From Alloprevotella sp. (GTDB taxonomy: Bacteria; Bacteroidota; Bacteroidia; Bacteroidales; Bacteroidaceae), in contig JAFVDF010000001.1 in the NCBI GenBank assembly GCA_017478625.1, forward strand, positions 1 through 64,000: a DNA stretch of 64,000 bases, read 5' to 3'. Each line of letters starts with the position of its first letter. Position 1 is the stretch's first letter. Below are positions 35,503 through 44,005 of this stretch, one piece after another. The notes beneath the pieces are model-generated. The model did no database searches. It was not told the origin of the DNA and was given only the letters and a program-made list of their open reading frames with translations. Made by a program: the position numbers and the translations under genes.

Positions 35503-36231
35503 TTATAGCGACTTTTCAATATCGTCCAATGCGGCTTCTAAATCGCCGAAATCGAGAATGGTTTTGTCGGGTACGCTTTCATCATACTCTTCCGTTTTCC
35601 ACTCTTGCCCGTGAATCCAGACGGTATGGCATCCGAGCGATGAGGCCGGAAGTATGTCTTTCTTATAACTGTCTCCCACTACTACGACCTCTTCCGGACG
35701 AACGCCACAGGCTTGTACACCCAGTGAAAAGATTTCCGGATTGGGCTTACGGACTCCTACGACAGCACTCTCTATAATCTGGCCGAAAAAACGGTCTATC
35801 TTATAATCTGCAAGGACGGTTGGCAAATTGCCATAGAAGTTGGATACGACAACCAGTTTCTTCTGTGTGGCCAGACGCTCTAATGTGGGAGTAACCCTGT
35901 TTATGTGGTGAAGGGCATAATTGTTGCAGTAGTCTGCCAGTTGGTCTATGAGGGCTTCCTGCTTGTCGGTATCTGCACGATAATAGTCTTTGAACGCAAG
36001 CCAAGCCAACTCCTGCTTAATCTTCTTGCGCAGTAGTACGCGAAAGTTGTCTTGCGGCTTTATTATAGGGGCCTTGGCCAAAGCACGCTCGGCAAATACA
36101 TAAGCCTCGCGAAACTGTGCCTCCGAAATAGGTATCTGCGCGGCTTCATAGGCTTCTTGGAGTACGTAAGCCCAGTGGCGGGCATTTGTATCTAGGGTGC
36201 CTCCATAGTCAAAAAGGATTCCTTTAATCAT
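35503..36231 (-). CDS. HAD-superfamily hydrolase
   Basis: A 242-residue HAD phosphatase with motif I DYGGTLD (Asp8 nucleophile), motif II VVVSNFYG, and motifs III/IV in RKPNPEIF and VVVVGDSYKKDI. A helical C1 cap lies between motifs I and II. The substrate is unknown. It is the last gene of the minus-strand run starting at rlmN and begins 9 bases after the LPG-synthase-type gene. In that context it may remove a phosphate from a lipid head group or its precursor, which is inference. Confidence 0.9.
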   Translation of the reverse strand: MIKGILFDYGGTLDTNARHWAYVLQEAYEAAQIPISEAQFREAYVFAERALAKAPIIKPQDNFRVLLRKKIKQELAWLAFKDYYRADTDKQEALIDQLADYCNNYALHHINRVTPTLERLATQKKLVVVSNFYGNLPTVLADYKIDRFFGQIIESAVVGVRKPNPEIFSLGVQACGVRPEEVVVVGDSYKKDILPASSLGCHTVWIHGQEWKTEEYDESVPDKTILDFGDLEAALDDIEKSL

Positions 36232-36240
36232 AACAGACTT

Positions 36241-37242
36241 TTATTTCATTATGTGCTTTGTGCCAATCTTCACCAGTACGATGCCTACGATTATCCAGAA
36301 CAATTCGCGCACTCGGGTGTAGAAACTGGAGAAAAGGCCTATGGAGTGAGTACCTATACCTAGCAGACTGACGATTACAGCCAGGCTACCCTCGCGTGCA
36401 CCTAACTGCATGGGGAAGAAGAAGAGCAAATTGCCAATGAGTGAGGAGAAAGCCAGAATAATCACGGCATCCGCAAAGGATATGTGCTCGCCAAGTGCAG
36501 AGAGAATAAAGAAAAATTCAAAAGCATTGATGACGCGGCCTACATACTCCATGACCAGAGCCGAATAGAAGGCTTTGGGCTGGCTGTTCAGATAGGCAAT
36601 GTTCTGATCCACCTGCTCCATAGCTGCCATATTCTTATCGTAGAATTTTTGGGCATACTTCTTTACCACTGGGATATAGAGCAAAATCCTATAAAGTTTG
36701 ACAATCAATCCGTTCCGATAGCCGTACCAGAAAAAATAAAGCACACACGCAAAAATCAGAAAGAATAGGAAAAGCAGTGTCCAATAGAAGCCGTTCATCA
36801 AGTCGTAGTGGAATACCGCAAAGATTATGGCACCAGTGGCCCAGAGGAAGAAATGGGACAAGATGTGCATCATAGAATACAACACGGTAGAACTCATGGC
36901 CCGCGGCGTACCGATGTAGCTGCTCAGCTCCATCACGCGATAAGGTGCGCCCCCGAAACCGAACGGTGTGGTATAACTAAAGGCAAAACCACTTACGGTC
37001 AGTTTGTAGGCATGCTTATATGGCAGATATTTATCATGGTCTCCGCTGTTTACAATCTGATAGAACGCACCGGCATTAAAGGCATAGACAATTACCCAAA
37101 TACCGATTACGGAGGGCAGATATAGCCCGGCCGTCGCTATACGCTCCTTCAAGTCTGAAAAATCTACATTGAATTTATAGAGCATATAGACAATCGATAC
37201 AATGCCAAAGAGAAGAAACAGATTTCTATATAGTGGTCGCAT
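36241..37242 (-). CDS. Lysylphosphatidylglycerol synthase TM-region (AglD/UPF0104) family membrane protein
   Basis: A 333-residue protein with about eight membrane spans matching the LPG_synthase_TM family: FNAGAFYQIVNSGD, the FAFSYTTPFGFGGAPYRVMEL block, and the LGAREGSLAVIVSLLG block near the C-terminus. Family members occur as the flippase part of MprF or as stand-alone proteins beside lipid genes. It has no aminoacyl-transferase domain. It follows the CDP-alcohol phosphotransferase gene after a 41-base gap, suggesting a role in handling that enzyme's lipid product. Confidence 0.88.
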   Translation of the reverse strand: MRPLYRNLFLLFGIVSIVYMLYKFNVDFSDLKERIATAGLYLPSVIGIWVIVYAFNAGAFYQIVNSGDHDKYLPYKHAYKLTVSGFAFSYTTPFGFGGAPYRVMELSSYIGTPRAMSSTVLYSMMHILSHFFLWATGAIIFAVFHYDLMNGFYWTLLFLFFLIFACVLYFFWYGYRNGLIVKLYRILLYIPVVKKYAQKFYDKNMAAMEQVDQNIAYLNSQPKAFYSALVMEYVGRVINAFEFFFILSALGEHISFADAVIILAFSSLIGNLLFFFPMQLGAREGSLAVIVSLLGIGTHSIGLFSSFYTRVRELFWIIVGIVLVKIGTKHIMK

Positions 37243-37283
37243 GGCGCAGTATTTAGAATGTTAGGACAAACGGAGACAGCAAT

Positions 37284-38198
37284 TTATAGGCTATTCGCGA
37301 TTTCACGACAAAGCCTTTCGTGCTTCAGGCGCATATAGATGAAGATAATGGTCAGTATGGATATTTCAAATGCAGGGAATGTCCAAGGCTGTCCGACAAG
37401 CACGCTGAGGTATAGCACTATGGCCCGCGTATTGAAAGTAAGTATGTTGGTCCATTTCATAAGCGGCCTACTTCCCTCACAGAATCTTTCGCACAATTCC
37501 TGAGGCAGGTTTCCATCGGGATACTGTGCTTTCAGACGTGCGTATAAGCCTTGGAACTGAGGCGTCATCTGCTCTTGTGAGCGCGTATAATTGCGGTAAA
37601 AGTATAGAAACAGTTTCCAAATGAAATCTTCATTCCACGAAATAGACTGATACTCCTTTGTGAGTTTTGTACTATTGTCTAATTCACTGCCTCCTTCACC
37701 TTTGAGGAAAAACAGGTGGATGTTGCGATAATAATCGGCCAGTTGTGCCTGTTTGCCGTGGAATATAAATCCTGCTACACTGCAGAGAATCCATATCCAT
37801 ATTCCCCAAGTCGGCGTGAGGCGCAAACTGATGAAAACGTATATCGAGAAGAACCACACATCCCCGGCAAATCCGTCCAGTACACGTCCCAGTCGGGTTT
37901 TCTTGCCTGACAGACGCGCCAACTGCCCGTCGCAACTGTCGTAGATATTAGCCCATACAAGCAGAAGTACGCCCAACAGATTCAGCCAAATATTCTCTGG
38001 ATAAAAAAGGGCACCCGCCGCCGCTCCGAGAAAGATGCTGATGATTGTTACGACGTTGGGATGAATGCCTAAGCGGTTGAAAAACTTGGCCCACATATAG
38101 CCAAGTGGCCGCGTGAAGTGCAAATCGAGCCATTCCTCTGTGTCAAGCGATTTTAGTGTAGAGGAAAATGAGAATTCATTGGGTTTATCTTTAGACAT
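37284..38198 (-). CDS. CDP-alcohol phosphatidyltransferase family membrane enzyme
   Basis: A 304-residue integral membrane enzyme with the CDP-alcohol motif in YDSCDGQLARLSG and GRVLDGFAGD: Asp87, Asp90, Gly91, Ala94, Arg95, Gly104 and Asp108 fit the consensus. The last Asp falls at residue 113, one position later than D(x)3D predicts. The middle (about 165-245) is a soluble insert and further spans close the protein. Enzymes of this family swap CMP for an alcohol to make phospholipids or related phosphodiesters. The neighbouring NTP transferase could supply an unusual CDP-activated head group. Confidence 0.9.
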   Translation of the reverse strand: MSKDKPNEFSFSSTLKSLDTEEWLDLHFTRPLGYMWAKFFNRLGIHPNVVTIISIFLGAAAGALFYPENIWLNLLGVLLLVWANIYDSCDGQLARLSGKKTRLGRVLDGFAGDVWFFSIYVFISLRLTPTWGIWIWILCSVAGFIFHGKQAQLADYYRNIHLFFLKGEGGSELDNSTKLTKEYQSISWNEDFIWKLFLYFYRNYTRSQEQMTPQFQGLYARLKAQYPDGNLPQELCERFCEGSRPLMKWTNILTFNTRAIVLYLSVLVGQPWTFPAFEISILTIIFIYMRLKHERLCREIANSL

Positions 38199-38220
38199 TA
38201 TCTTTCTGATTATTTGTTTA

Positions 38221-39063
38221 TTATATGTTTTTGTTTAATTCTTTTATCAAATGAGAGAAAATGGCCTTTGACGCGTCTTCCAGGCAGGCGGAAAAACTGG
38301 GCCAGTCGTTGAAATCAATGATTTTGATACTGCCGTCTGTACACACTACGGCATCTCCCCCATAGACGGAGAAACCTGTAAGGTGAGAAGTCCGGTTGGC
38401 CAATTCATGCAACACGTCGGGTGAAAACGTCAGATATTGTGGCGCACCGTTTACTTCCTCTAATCCAAATTTGCTAAAGGTGCGTGTAGCCGTAGGATAA
38501 TAGTAGTAGAAAAATGGCTGGTCTATTACTCCGTAGAACTTTATTAAATCACCCTGTAAATGCTCCACAGCGATTAACTGGGATATACCTCTAGACAGAA
38601 AACGGGTTCGAGCCTGTATCCAAGTGGCTTCGTCGGGACAATATACCACGTCGGATTTTTCTTGCGCACAAGCATCTGCGCGTTTTACCCAAAAGGCCTG
38701 GCCGGGAAATGGGGCGGACAAATCGCTGAGATTGACTTTCTTGAAGGCAGGTGCCCCTACTCTATTTTCAGCAAAGAGTTTGGCCAGGAAAAGCCTGTCG
38801 TTACGCAGAATGGCACATGCGGAATTTATTACCACAACGCCCTCTTGTTCCCACTGAGACAGCGTCTGGAGTGCTTTCTGGCTCCGAGCCATGGAAAATA
38901 CAAGTCTTGCATCTGTCGTAGAGGGACAAACGTCTTCGCTACAGATTGTTATGGAATGACCGCATTGGTGAAGTAACGCTGCAACTTTATTGAAAATGGC
39001 TGCATCTCGCGCCTCCGAATTGGGCGAAAAGATATTTGAGCGACTTACACCGAGAATTTTCAT
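38221..39063 (-). CDS. ATP-grasp-like protein of the lipid cluster
   Basis: A 280-residue soluble protein resembling ATP-grasp ligases (RimK/D-Ala ligase type). An N-terminal alpha/beta region is followed by VINSACAILRNDRLFLAKLFAEN, AFWVKRAD as the ATP-binding lysine strand, and the metal-binding end SIKIIDFNDWPSF. Such enzymes join a carboxylate to an amine through an acyl phosphate. Substrates are unknown. It lies between the NTP transferase (23-base gap) and the CDP-alcohol enzyme (22-base gap), so an amino-acid-like modification of the head group is possible. Confidence 0.8.
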   Translation of the reverse strand: MKILGVSRSNIFSPNSEARDAAIFNKVAALLHQCGHSITICSEDVCPSTTDARLVFSMARSQKALQTLSQWEQEGVVVINSACAILRNDRLFLAKLFAENRVGAPAFKKVNLSDLSAPFPGQAFWVKRADACAQEKSDVVYCPDEATWIQARTRFLSRGISQLIAVEHLQGDLIKFYGVIDQPFFYYYYPTATRTFSKFGLEEVNGAPQYLTFSPDVLHELANRTSHLTGFSVYGGDAVVCTDGSIKIIDFNDWPSFSACLEDASKAIFSHLIKELNKNI

Positions 39064-39086
39064 TGCGTTATAATGTAGAATGAGAA

Positions 39087-39797
39087 TTACTGCTGGCGAA
39101 GAAATTCCTCGGCCTTATGGATATCTTCTGCGTGATCAACATCCAGAATCTTAGAAAAGACGTGCGCTTTCAGACGCCTATGATCTGCAATGAGTTCGCG
39201 CTGGAAGTTGCGCATACGACTGACGTTTTGCTGGATACAACGGTGGAGGGTGTCGATGCAACAGGGAGTTAGCGCATAAATGCCACCCGAAATGTATTTT
39301 GTAGTATCGTCTGCTTTATCCAGAAAGGCCGTTATGTTCAGATGGCTATCGGTATTGATGAAAAGTGGCTTTTCGTCATCAATGTAATCTGTCACGGCCA
39401 TCAATCCGTCAATATCTTTGGATGACTTGAAGGCTTGAATAAATTGACGGAACTCTTCTTCCTTGAAAATAGTATCTACTGTGGTCAGACAGAAGGGAGA
39501 ATCTTGCAGATAGGACGATAGTTCGTAAAAACTATGCATGGAACTCGGCGTCGATTTGATAATCAAACGAATAGGGACCCTATTCTCGCGCTCTATCAAC
39601 TGGTTGAGATATTCCTGTGTCTGCGGATTATGGGCATTTATAATAATAACGATTTCTTCGGCTTCGTTGCGGATGAAAATCTCAATAAGCCGTTCCACAA
39701 CGGGCTTACCGCAAATGTTTGTCAGAGCCTTTGGACAGGAGATTCCCTCTTGTGCGAGACGCGAGCCCTCGCCTGCTGCAATGATGGCGTACTTCAT
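39087..39797 (-). CDS. NTP transferase domain protein (sugar- or alcohol-phosphate nucleotidyltransferase)
   Basis: The 236-residue protein has the GT-A-like nucleotidyltransferase signature AIIAAGEGSRLAQEG followed by CPKAL, and the metal-binding LTTVDTIF. These enzymes make NDP-sugars, CDP-alcohols or CDP-inositol from the phosphate. Its place in the same run as a CDP-alcohol phosphotransferase suggests it makes that enzyme's CDP-activated donor. The substrate cannot be read from the sequence. It begins 6 bases after the pdxA stop. Confidence 0.87.
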   Translation of the reverse strand: MKYAIIAAGEGSRLAQEGISCPKALTNICGKPVVERLIEIFIRNEAEEIVIIINAHNPQTQEYLNQLIERENRVPIRLIIKSTPSSMHSFYELSSYLQDSPFCLTTVDTIFKEEEFRQFIQAFKSSKDIDGLMAVTDYIDDEKPLFINTDSHLNITAFLDKADDTTKYISGGIYALTPCCIDTLHRCIQQNVSRMRNFQRELIADHRRLKAHVFSKILDVDHAEDIHKAEEFLRQQ

Positions 39798-39803
39798 AAT
39801 TTT

Positions 39804-40889
39804 TTAATTTAGTGGCTTCTCGGTGCGCTCGCGATTATCGCTTCGAACTTGATAAAGTTTGGGTAGCGGATTCTCATAAGCCTCCGTGTCAAATTCTCTG
39901 TTGCGCAAGATGTCAATAGCCGTATATAGGGAAGCCTTAGCCGAAGATATGTCTGCAACTCCCTTCCCTGCGATGTCAAATGCTGTTCCGTGTCCGGGCG
40001 AGGTACGTACATAAGATAATCCGGCCGTGAAATTGACTCCTCCTTCGGGTGATAGTGCTTTGAAGGGGGCTAATCCCTGGTCGTGGTACATTGCAAGAAC
40101 GGCATCGAACTGTCGGAACAATCCGTTTCCGAAGAATCCATCTGCAGGGAACGGTCCATAAATATGTTTTCCCTCTTCTATGAGTTTGTTGATTACGGGC
40201 TTCAGAATCGTTTCCTCTTCGGAGCCACAAACTCCATTATCTCCGTTGTGGGGGTTAAGCCCCAAGACAGCGATGCGAGGCATGGGTATGAGAAAGTCAT
40301 GGCGCAATGAGTATTGAAGACGGCGCAATTTGAGTTCTACTAACTCGGGCGTGATGCTTTCTGCAATGCGACTGACGGGAATATGCGTTGTAACTAGCGC
40401 TATCCTCATGCTGTCGTTCAACAGTATCATCAGAGGATGTTCTTCTCCTTCTCCTAATTCACGCTCTAAATATTCCGTGTGCCCGACAAACGGTACTCCG
40501 CTTTGCTGGATGGCTCCCTTATTAACAGGCATCGTTACTAATGCGTCAATAAGTCCCGCTTTCAAGTCGGACGTAGCCTTCTGCAACGATTTATAAGCCG
40601 CCTGTCCTGCTTCTGCTGTAAGTTTTCCGTACTCAACCTTAGTATCTTCGTCGAAGCAATTGATGAAATTCAATTTTCCTTCCTGCGCTTTGTCTGCATC
40701 ATTGATGATTTGAAACGGCAGATTAAGGGACATTGATTTTTTATGATAGCTGGCCACTTTTGCAGAGCCATATACAACGGGAGTAAGGAGAGAAAAAAGT
40801 TCTTGTTGCTCGAATAATTTGAAAATAAGCTCATACCCGACACCATTAGTATCGCCATGAGTGATTCCTATTTTGGGTAGTTTATCCAT
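39804..40889 (-). CDS. pdxA: 4-hydroxythreonine-4-phosphate dehydrogenase
   Basis: PdxA oxidises 4-phosphohydroxy-L-threonine on the way to vitamin B6, giving the amine partner for PdxJ. The 361-residue protein begins PKIGITHGDTNGVGYELI and has GHTEYLE, VTTHIPVS, GLNPHNGDNG, the metal-site region MYHDQGLAPFK and TSPGHGTAFDIAGKG. All blocks are intact. It sits between rlmN (27-base gap) and the NTP transferase (6-base gap), so the lipid genes share its transcript. Confidence 0.96.
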   Translation of the reverse strand: MDKLPKIGITHGDTNGVGYELIFKLFEQQELFSLLTPVVYGSAKVASYHKKSMSLNLPFQIINDADKAQEGKLNFINCFDEDTKVEYGKLTAEAGQAAYKSLQKATSDLKAGLIDALVTMPVNKGAIQQSGVPFVGHTEYLERELGEGEEHPLMILLNDSMRIALVTTHIPVSRIAESITPELVELKLRRLQYSLRHDFLIPMPRIAVLGLNPHNGDNGVCGSEEETILKPVINKLIEEGKHIYGPFPADGFFGNGLFRQFDAVLAMYHDQGLAPFKALSPEGGVNFTAGLSYVRTSPGHGTAFDIAGKGVADISSAKASLYTAIDILRNREFDTEAYENPLPKLYQVRSDNRERTEKPLN

Positions 40890-40916
40890 ATTATTTGATG
40901 ATTCTATGCGGAGAGG

Positions 40917-42026
40917 TTATGAATTGGCCGGATAGTCTGCCTGACGAATTTGTCGTTGCTGTTCTTGTGTGGAAAGCATGCCACAGGCCGCGAGAATATC
41001 CTGTCCGCGACTGGCTCGTATGGTAGTGTAAACTCCGTGGTGAGTAAGGTAGTTGCGAAAGGCTTCCATCTCCTGAGCGGACGCTCCTACGAATTCAGAG
41101 TCGGGAATTGCGTGGAAACCGATGAGGTTAATGCGACAATCCAAGCCTTGTAGTAATCTGACCAATTCTTTTGCGTGCATATGCGAGTCGTTTAGCCCCT
41201 TAAACACTATATACTCAAAAGAGAGCCGACGCTGTTTTGACGCATCTGCATTATGTGGTCTCTGAAGGCAAAAGTCGTATTGGCGGAGAAGCTGGACCAC
41301 ATCGTAGATACTGTAGGCTTTCTGGATGGGCATAATACGCTCTCGTTCCAGCGGAAAAGGATTGTGGAGACTTATGGCTATGTGACATTCAGATTCGTCT
41401 AAGAAACGCTTTAGCCCGGGTAGGATACCCACTGTGCTGACTGTAATTCTGCGTGGACTCCAGCCGAGTTCTTCTGCAGAAGTCAGTATGGCCAGTGCTT
41501 TCAATATGGCATCTGTGTTGTCAAAAGGTTCGCCCTGGCCCATGAATACGAGGTTGGTAAGATTGTCGTATTCGGGCAGTGAGAAAATCTGATTAAGAAT
41601 GTCGGAAGTGCTTAGAGATTCACACCAAGTCTGTCGGCCTGTCATACAGAACCGACATCCCATCTTGCAACCTACTTGACACGATACGCACAAGGTAGCC
41701 CTGTCGCCACTGGGTATATAGACCGTTTCTACAAAGTTTCCTTTTTTCGTTTTGTATAGGTACTTTATTGTGCCGTCCTTGGACTTTTGCCCCATTACAG
41801 GCTCAGACAGTCCGACGTAAGCCACCTCCGCGAGTCTCGCACGTGTCTGTTTGGACAAATTACGCATCTCTTCAAATGAAGATACACGATGCCGGTAAAT
41901 CCAATTAGCAATCTGCTTCCCGACATATTTCGGCAAGCCCCAAGCCACAACCTGGGTACACATTTCTGCCTGCGTCAGTCCAGTCAGACAGACTTTCGTT
42001 TCTAAGGATTGGTCGAGTGGTTCCAC
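40917..42026 (-). CDS. rlmN: Dual-specificity RNA methyltransferase RlmN (radical SAM)
   Basis: RlmN methylates C2 of A2503 in 23S rRNA and A37 in some tRNAs. The 369-residue protein carries the iron-sulphur motif GCKMGCRFC, MGQGEPFDN, the catalytic-cysteine region near the C-terminus (QDILAACGML) and the N-terminal KQIANWIYRHRVSSFEEM. The start is GTG at 42026, giving a typical N-terminus. The U-rich tail of a long hairpin (42031-42094) ends about 5 bases upstream, an unusual arrangement. Confidence 0.95.
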   Translation of the reverse strand: MEPLDQSLETKVCLTGLTQAEMCTQVVAWGLPKYVGKQIANWIYRHRVSSFEEMRNLSKQTRARLAEVAYVGLSEPVMGQKSKDGTIKYLYKTKKGNFVETVYIPSGDRATLCVSCQVGCKMGCRFCMTGRQTWCESLSTSDILNQIFSLPEYDNLTNLVFMGQGEPFDNTDAILKALAILTSAEELGWSPRRITVSTVGILPGLKRFLDESECHIAISLHNPFPLERERIMPIQKAYSIYDVVQLLRQYDFCLQRPHNADASKQRRLSFEYIVFKGLNDSHMHAKELVRLLQGLDCRINLIGFHAIPDSEFVGASAQEMEAFRNYLTHHGVYTTIRASRGQDILAACGMLSTQEQQRQIRQADYPANS

Positions 42027-42030
42027 TGGA

Positions 42031-42094
42031 TAAATAAAATAAGTTGGGGCGTAAGGTTCTATGAGATTAGAATCAAACTTTCACCCCAACTTAT
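42031..42094 (-). terminator. Branched terminator or attenuator between the SPOR gene and rlmN
   Basis: On the minus strand ATAAGTTGGGG (42084-42094) pairs with CCCCAACTTAT (42039-42049), followed by a T-rich tail. The 34-base loop holds a smaller pairing (GATTCT with AGAACC, one G-U). It would end the SPOR-lipoprotein transcript, but the rlmN GTG follows its tail within about 5 bases, so read-through could control the rlmN operon. Confidence 0.75.
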
Positions 42095-42133
42095 AAGCGT
42101 GTGATTTATTTCAATAATGAAATTTTGAAGTTC

Positions 42134-42649
42134 CTACTTTACATATAGCAACCAAGCCGTTGCATAGGTCTGCTTCAACGTTTCCTTTGAAGCAATGGCA
42201 CTTGCTTTATCATCAAAGGACGATGCAATGACGCGATACCATTCGGTGTGTCCGTTGATAGTCTCGTTGGTTTTTACGACGCGAGCGTCATATCCATTTT
42301 CAGCAAGGCGTTCTTTGAGGCTTTCAGCATTGGTCTGATTGACAAAACTACCTACGACAACGCTAAATGCTTTCAACGGTTTCCCACTGACTACATCCAA
42401 CTTACCGTTAATAGTACGTACGTCGCTATCTATACGCGATACATCTGTGGCATTATTGTTCTGGACCGTTACAGGCGTAACTTTGGCCACATCTTCCTGC
42501 ACTGTAGGAACTTGAACTACGGCCTGATCTTCAACTGCATTCTCTGTGGCTTTATTGTAAGCCTGTTGCCAAGCATCTTCTTTTGCTTTGCACGAACTCA
42601 TACACAATGCCAAGACGGCTACGCTTGAAAAAAGGAAAATCTTCTTCAT
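42134..42649 (-). CDS. SPOR-domain lipoprotein
   Basis: The 171-residue protein has a signal peptide with a lipobox-like MSSC (Cys20), a flexible region (about 25-90), and a C-terminal SPOR domain (FSVVVGSFVNQTNAESLKERLAENG, WYRVIASSF, about 95-170). SPOR domains bind denuded peptidoglycan glycans at division sites. It is monocistronic here, with a hairpin terminator downstream and a TAnnTTCG element upstream. Confidence 0.9.
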   Translation of the reverse strand: MKKIFLFSSVAVLALCMSSCKAKEDAWQQAYNKATENAVEDQAVVQVPTVQEDVAKVTPVTVQNNNATDVSRIDSDVRTINGKLDVVSGKPLKAFSVVVGSFVNQTNAESLKERLAENGYDARVVKTNETINGHTEWYRVIASSFDDKASAIASKETLKQTYATAWLLYVK

Positions 42650-42698
42650 AATTTTTGAGATATAGGTTTTATAAATTTGTTTGTCGGATATATCAATG

Positions 42699-42706
42699 CG
42701 AAGATA
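42699..42706 (-). promoter_or_regulatory. Candidate -7 element of the SPOR gene
   Basis: TATCTTCG on the minus strand is TAnnTTTG with one change, 50 bases upstream of the start at 42649. No strong -33 box is seen. Confidence 0.4.
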
Positions 42707-42824
42707 CGATGTTTTTTTGAATCCGAGCCACCTTTTTATACATATTTAACTTCTCTCAGCCCAAAACATGGGCACATTTATGATTTGCAGTTGCAGACAG
42801 CGCACCCCTCCCCTTTTGTCTGGG

Positions 42825-42865
42825 CATAAAATAAGCGGACGATGTCATGTCGCCATCATCCGCTT
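42825..42865 (-). terminator. Rho-independent terminator after rpoD
   Basis: On the minus strand AAGCGGATGATG (42854-42865) pairs with CATCGTCCGCTT (42833-42844), one G-U pair, 9-base loop, followed by ATTTTAT. It lies 33 bases beyond the rpoD stop. Confidence 0.82.
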
Positions 42866-42897
42866 CAATTCCATTATGTAACAAGCCGGTAATGTTA

Positions 42898-43758
42898 TTA
42901 CCCTAAATATTTAATGAGGATCTTTATGTTGTCCGCATCACGGAGTCGGCGCAATGCACGTTCCTTTATCTGTCTGACACGTTCGCGTGTTAAACTTAAA
43001 GAATTGGCCACTTCTTCTGCAGTCATCTCTGTGCGACCTATACCGAACAACATTTTCAGAACTTGGGCCTCTCGGTCGGAAAGAGTAGCTAATGCGGCAT
43101 CTAAATCAGACGACAAAGATTCTTTCTCCATCCGGTCGTCGGTTCCAGGCGCGTTTTCGTCCGTCATAATATCTATCAGACTGTTAGATTCGTCGTCCTG
43201 GAACGGCGCATCTACAGATATTTTCTTTCCATTCGTACCGAGAGCGTCTTGTACCTTTGAAACATCTGTTTCCAGTATGTCAGCGAGCTCCTGAACGCTC
43301 GGACGACGTTCGAACTCCTGTTCGAAATTTACAATAGCCTTAGTAAGTTTGCTCTGGAAGCCTACTTGGTTTAGAGGCATCCTTACAATGCGACTCTGCT
43401 CTGATATGGCTTGTAGAATACTTTGTCGAATCCACCAGACGGCGTAACTAATGAACTTGAAGCCACGGGTTTCGTCAAATTTTTGAGCCGCACGTATGAG
43501 ACCCAGATTACCTTCGTCAATGAGGTCATTAAGGGCTAAGCCCTGATTCTGGTACTGTTTGGCCACACTGACTACAAATCGCAGATTTGCACGGGTTAGT
43601 TTTTCCAAAGCCTCGCGGTCTCCTTTGTGAATACGCTGGGCCAACTCAACTTCTTCGTCCGTTGAGATAAGTTCTTCGCGCCCTATTTCGACCAAATACT
43701 TATCCAGAGCCGCACTAGAGCGATTTGTGATACTTTTACTAATCTTTAACTGCCGCAT
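42898..43758 (-). CDS. rpoD: Primary sigma factor (sigma-70 family, Bacteroidetes RpoD)
   Basis: The 286-residue sigma factor has regions 1.2 (LDKYLVEIG), 2 (LRFVVSVAKQYQNQGLALNDLIDEGNLGLI and FKFISYAVWWIRQSI), 3 and 4 (LTRERVRQIKERALRRLR). It lacks the long region 1.1 and the non-conserved region of E. coli sigma-70, as is normal for the Bacteroidetes primary sigma, which reads -33 TTTG and -7 TAnnTTTG. Its own promoter fits that consensus very well, so it can transcribe itself. Confidence 0.96.
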   Translation of the reverse strand: MRQLKISKSITNRSSAALDKYLVEIGREELISTDEEVELAQRIHKGDREALEKLTRANLRFVVSVAKQYQNQGLALNDLIDEGNLGLIRAAQKFDETRGFKFISYAVWWIRQSILQAISEQSRIVRMPLNQVGFQSKLTKAIVNFEQEFERRPSVQELADILETDVSKVQDALGTNGKKISVDAPFQDDESNSLIDIMTDENAPGTDDRMEKESLSSDLDAALATLSDREAQVLKMLFGIGRTEMTAEEVANSLSLTRERVRQIKERALRRLRDADNIKILIKYLG

Positions 43759-43843
43759 ATAATCGTGTCAATTGATTGTATTATGTAGTTGATAATTTGC
43801 AACTTATGCAGCCGTGAGCGCATAATTATTCCAAATTAGCAGA

Positions 43844-43875
43844 CAAAGATAGGGAAAAACCGTATCATACCCAAA
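43844..43875 (-). promoter_or_regulatory. rpoD promoter
   Basis: TTTG (43872-43875) and TATCTTTG (43844-43851) on the minus strand are 20 nt apart, an excellent match to the Bacteroidetes consensus. The leader to the ATG at 43758 is about 80 nt. Confidence 0.85.
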
Positions 43876-43920
43876 TTAAATTCAATTATTCCGTGAGAAA
43901 ATTAAATCATTATAAGATTT

Positions 43921-43962
43921 AATTGCATTATGCAATTTTTGGAAAAAATATGTTTACTTTCG
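43921..43962 (+). promoter_or_regulatory. serC upstream dyad and candidate promoter
   Basis: A 17-base dyad AATTGCATTATGCAATT (43921-43937; 8-base arms around a central T) is followed by TACTTTCG (43955-43962), one change from TAnnTTTG, 43 bases before the serC ATG. The dyad lies where a -33 box would be, so it could be an operator. No regulator is known. Confidence 0.4.
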
Positions 43963-44005
43963 CGCTAGATAGGAATATAATGTCTAACTATAAATACCTC
44001 AAATT

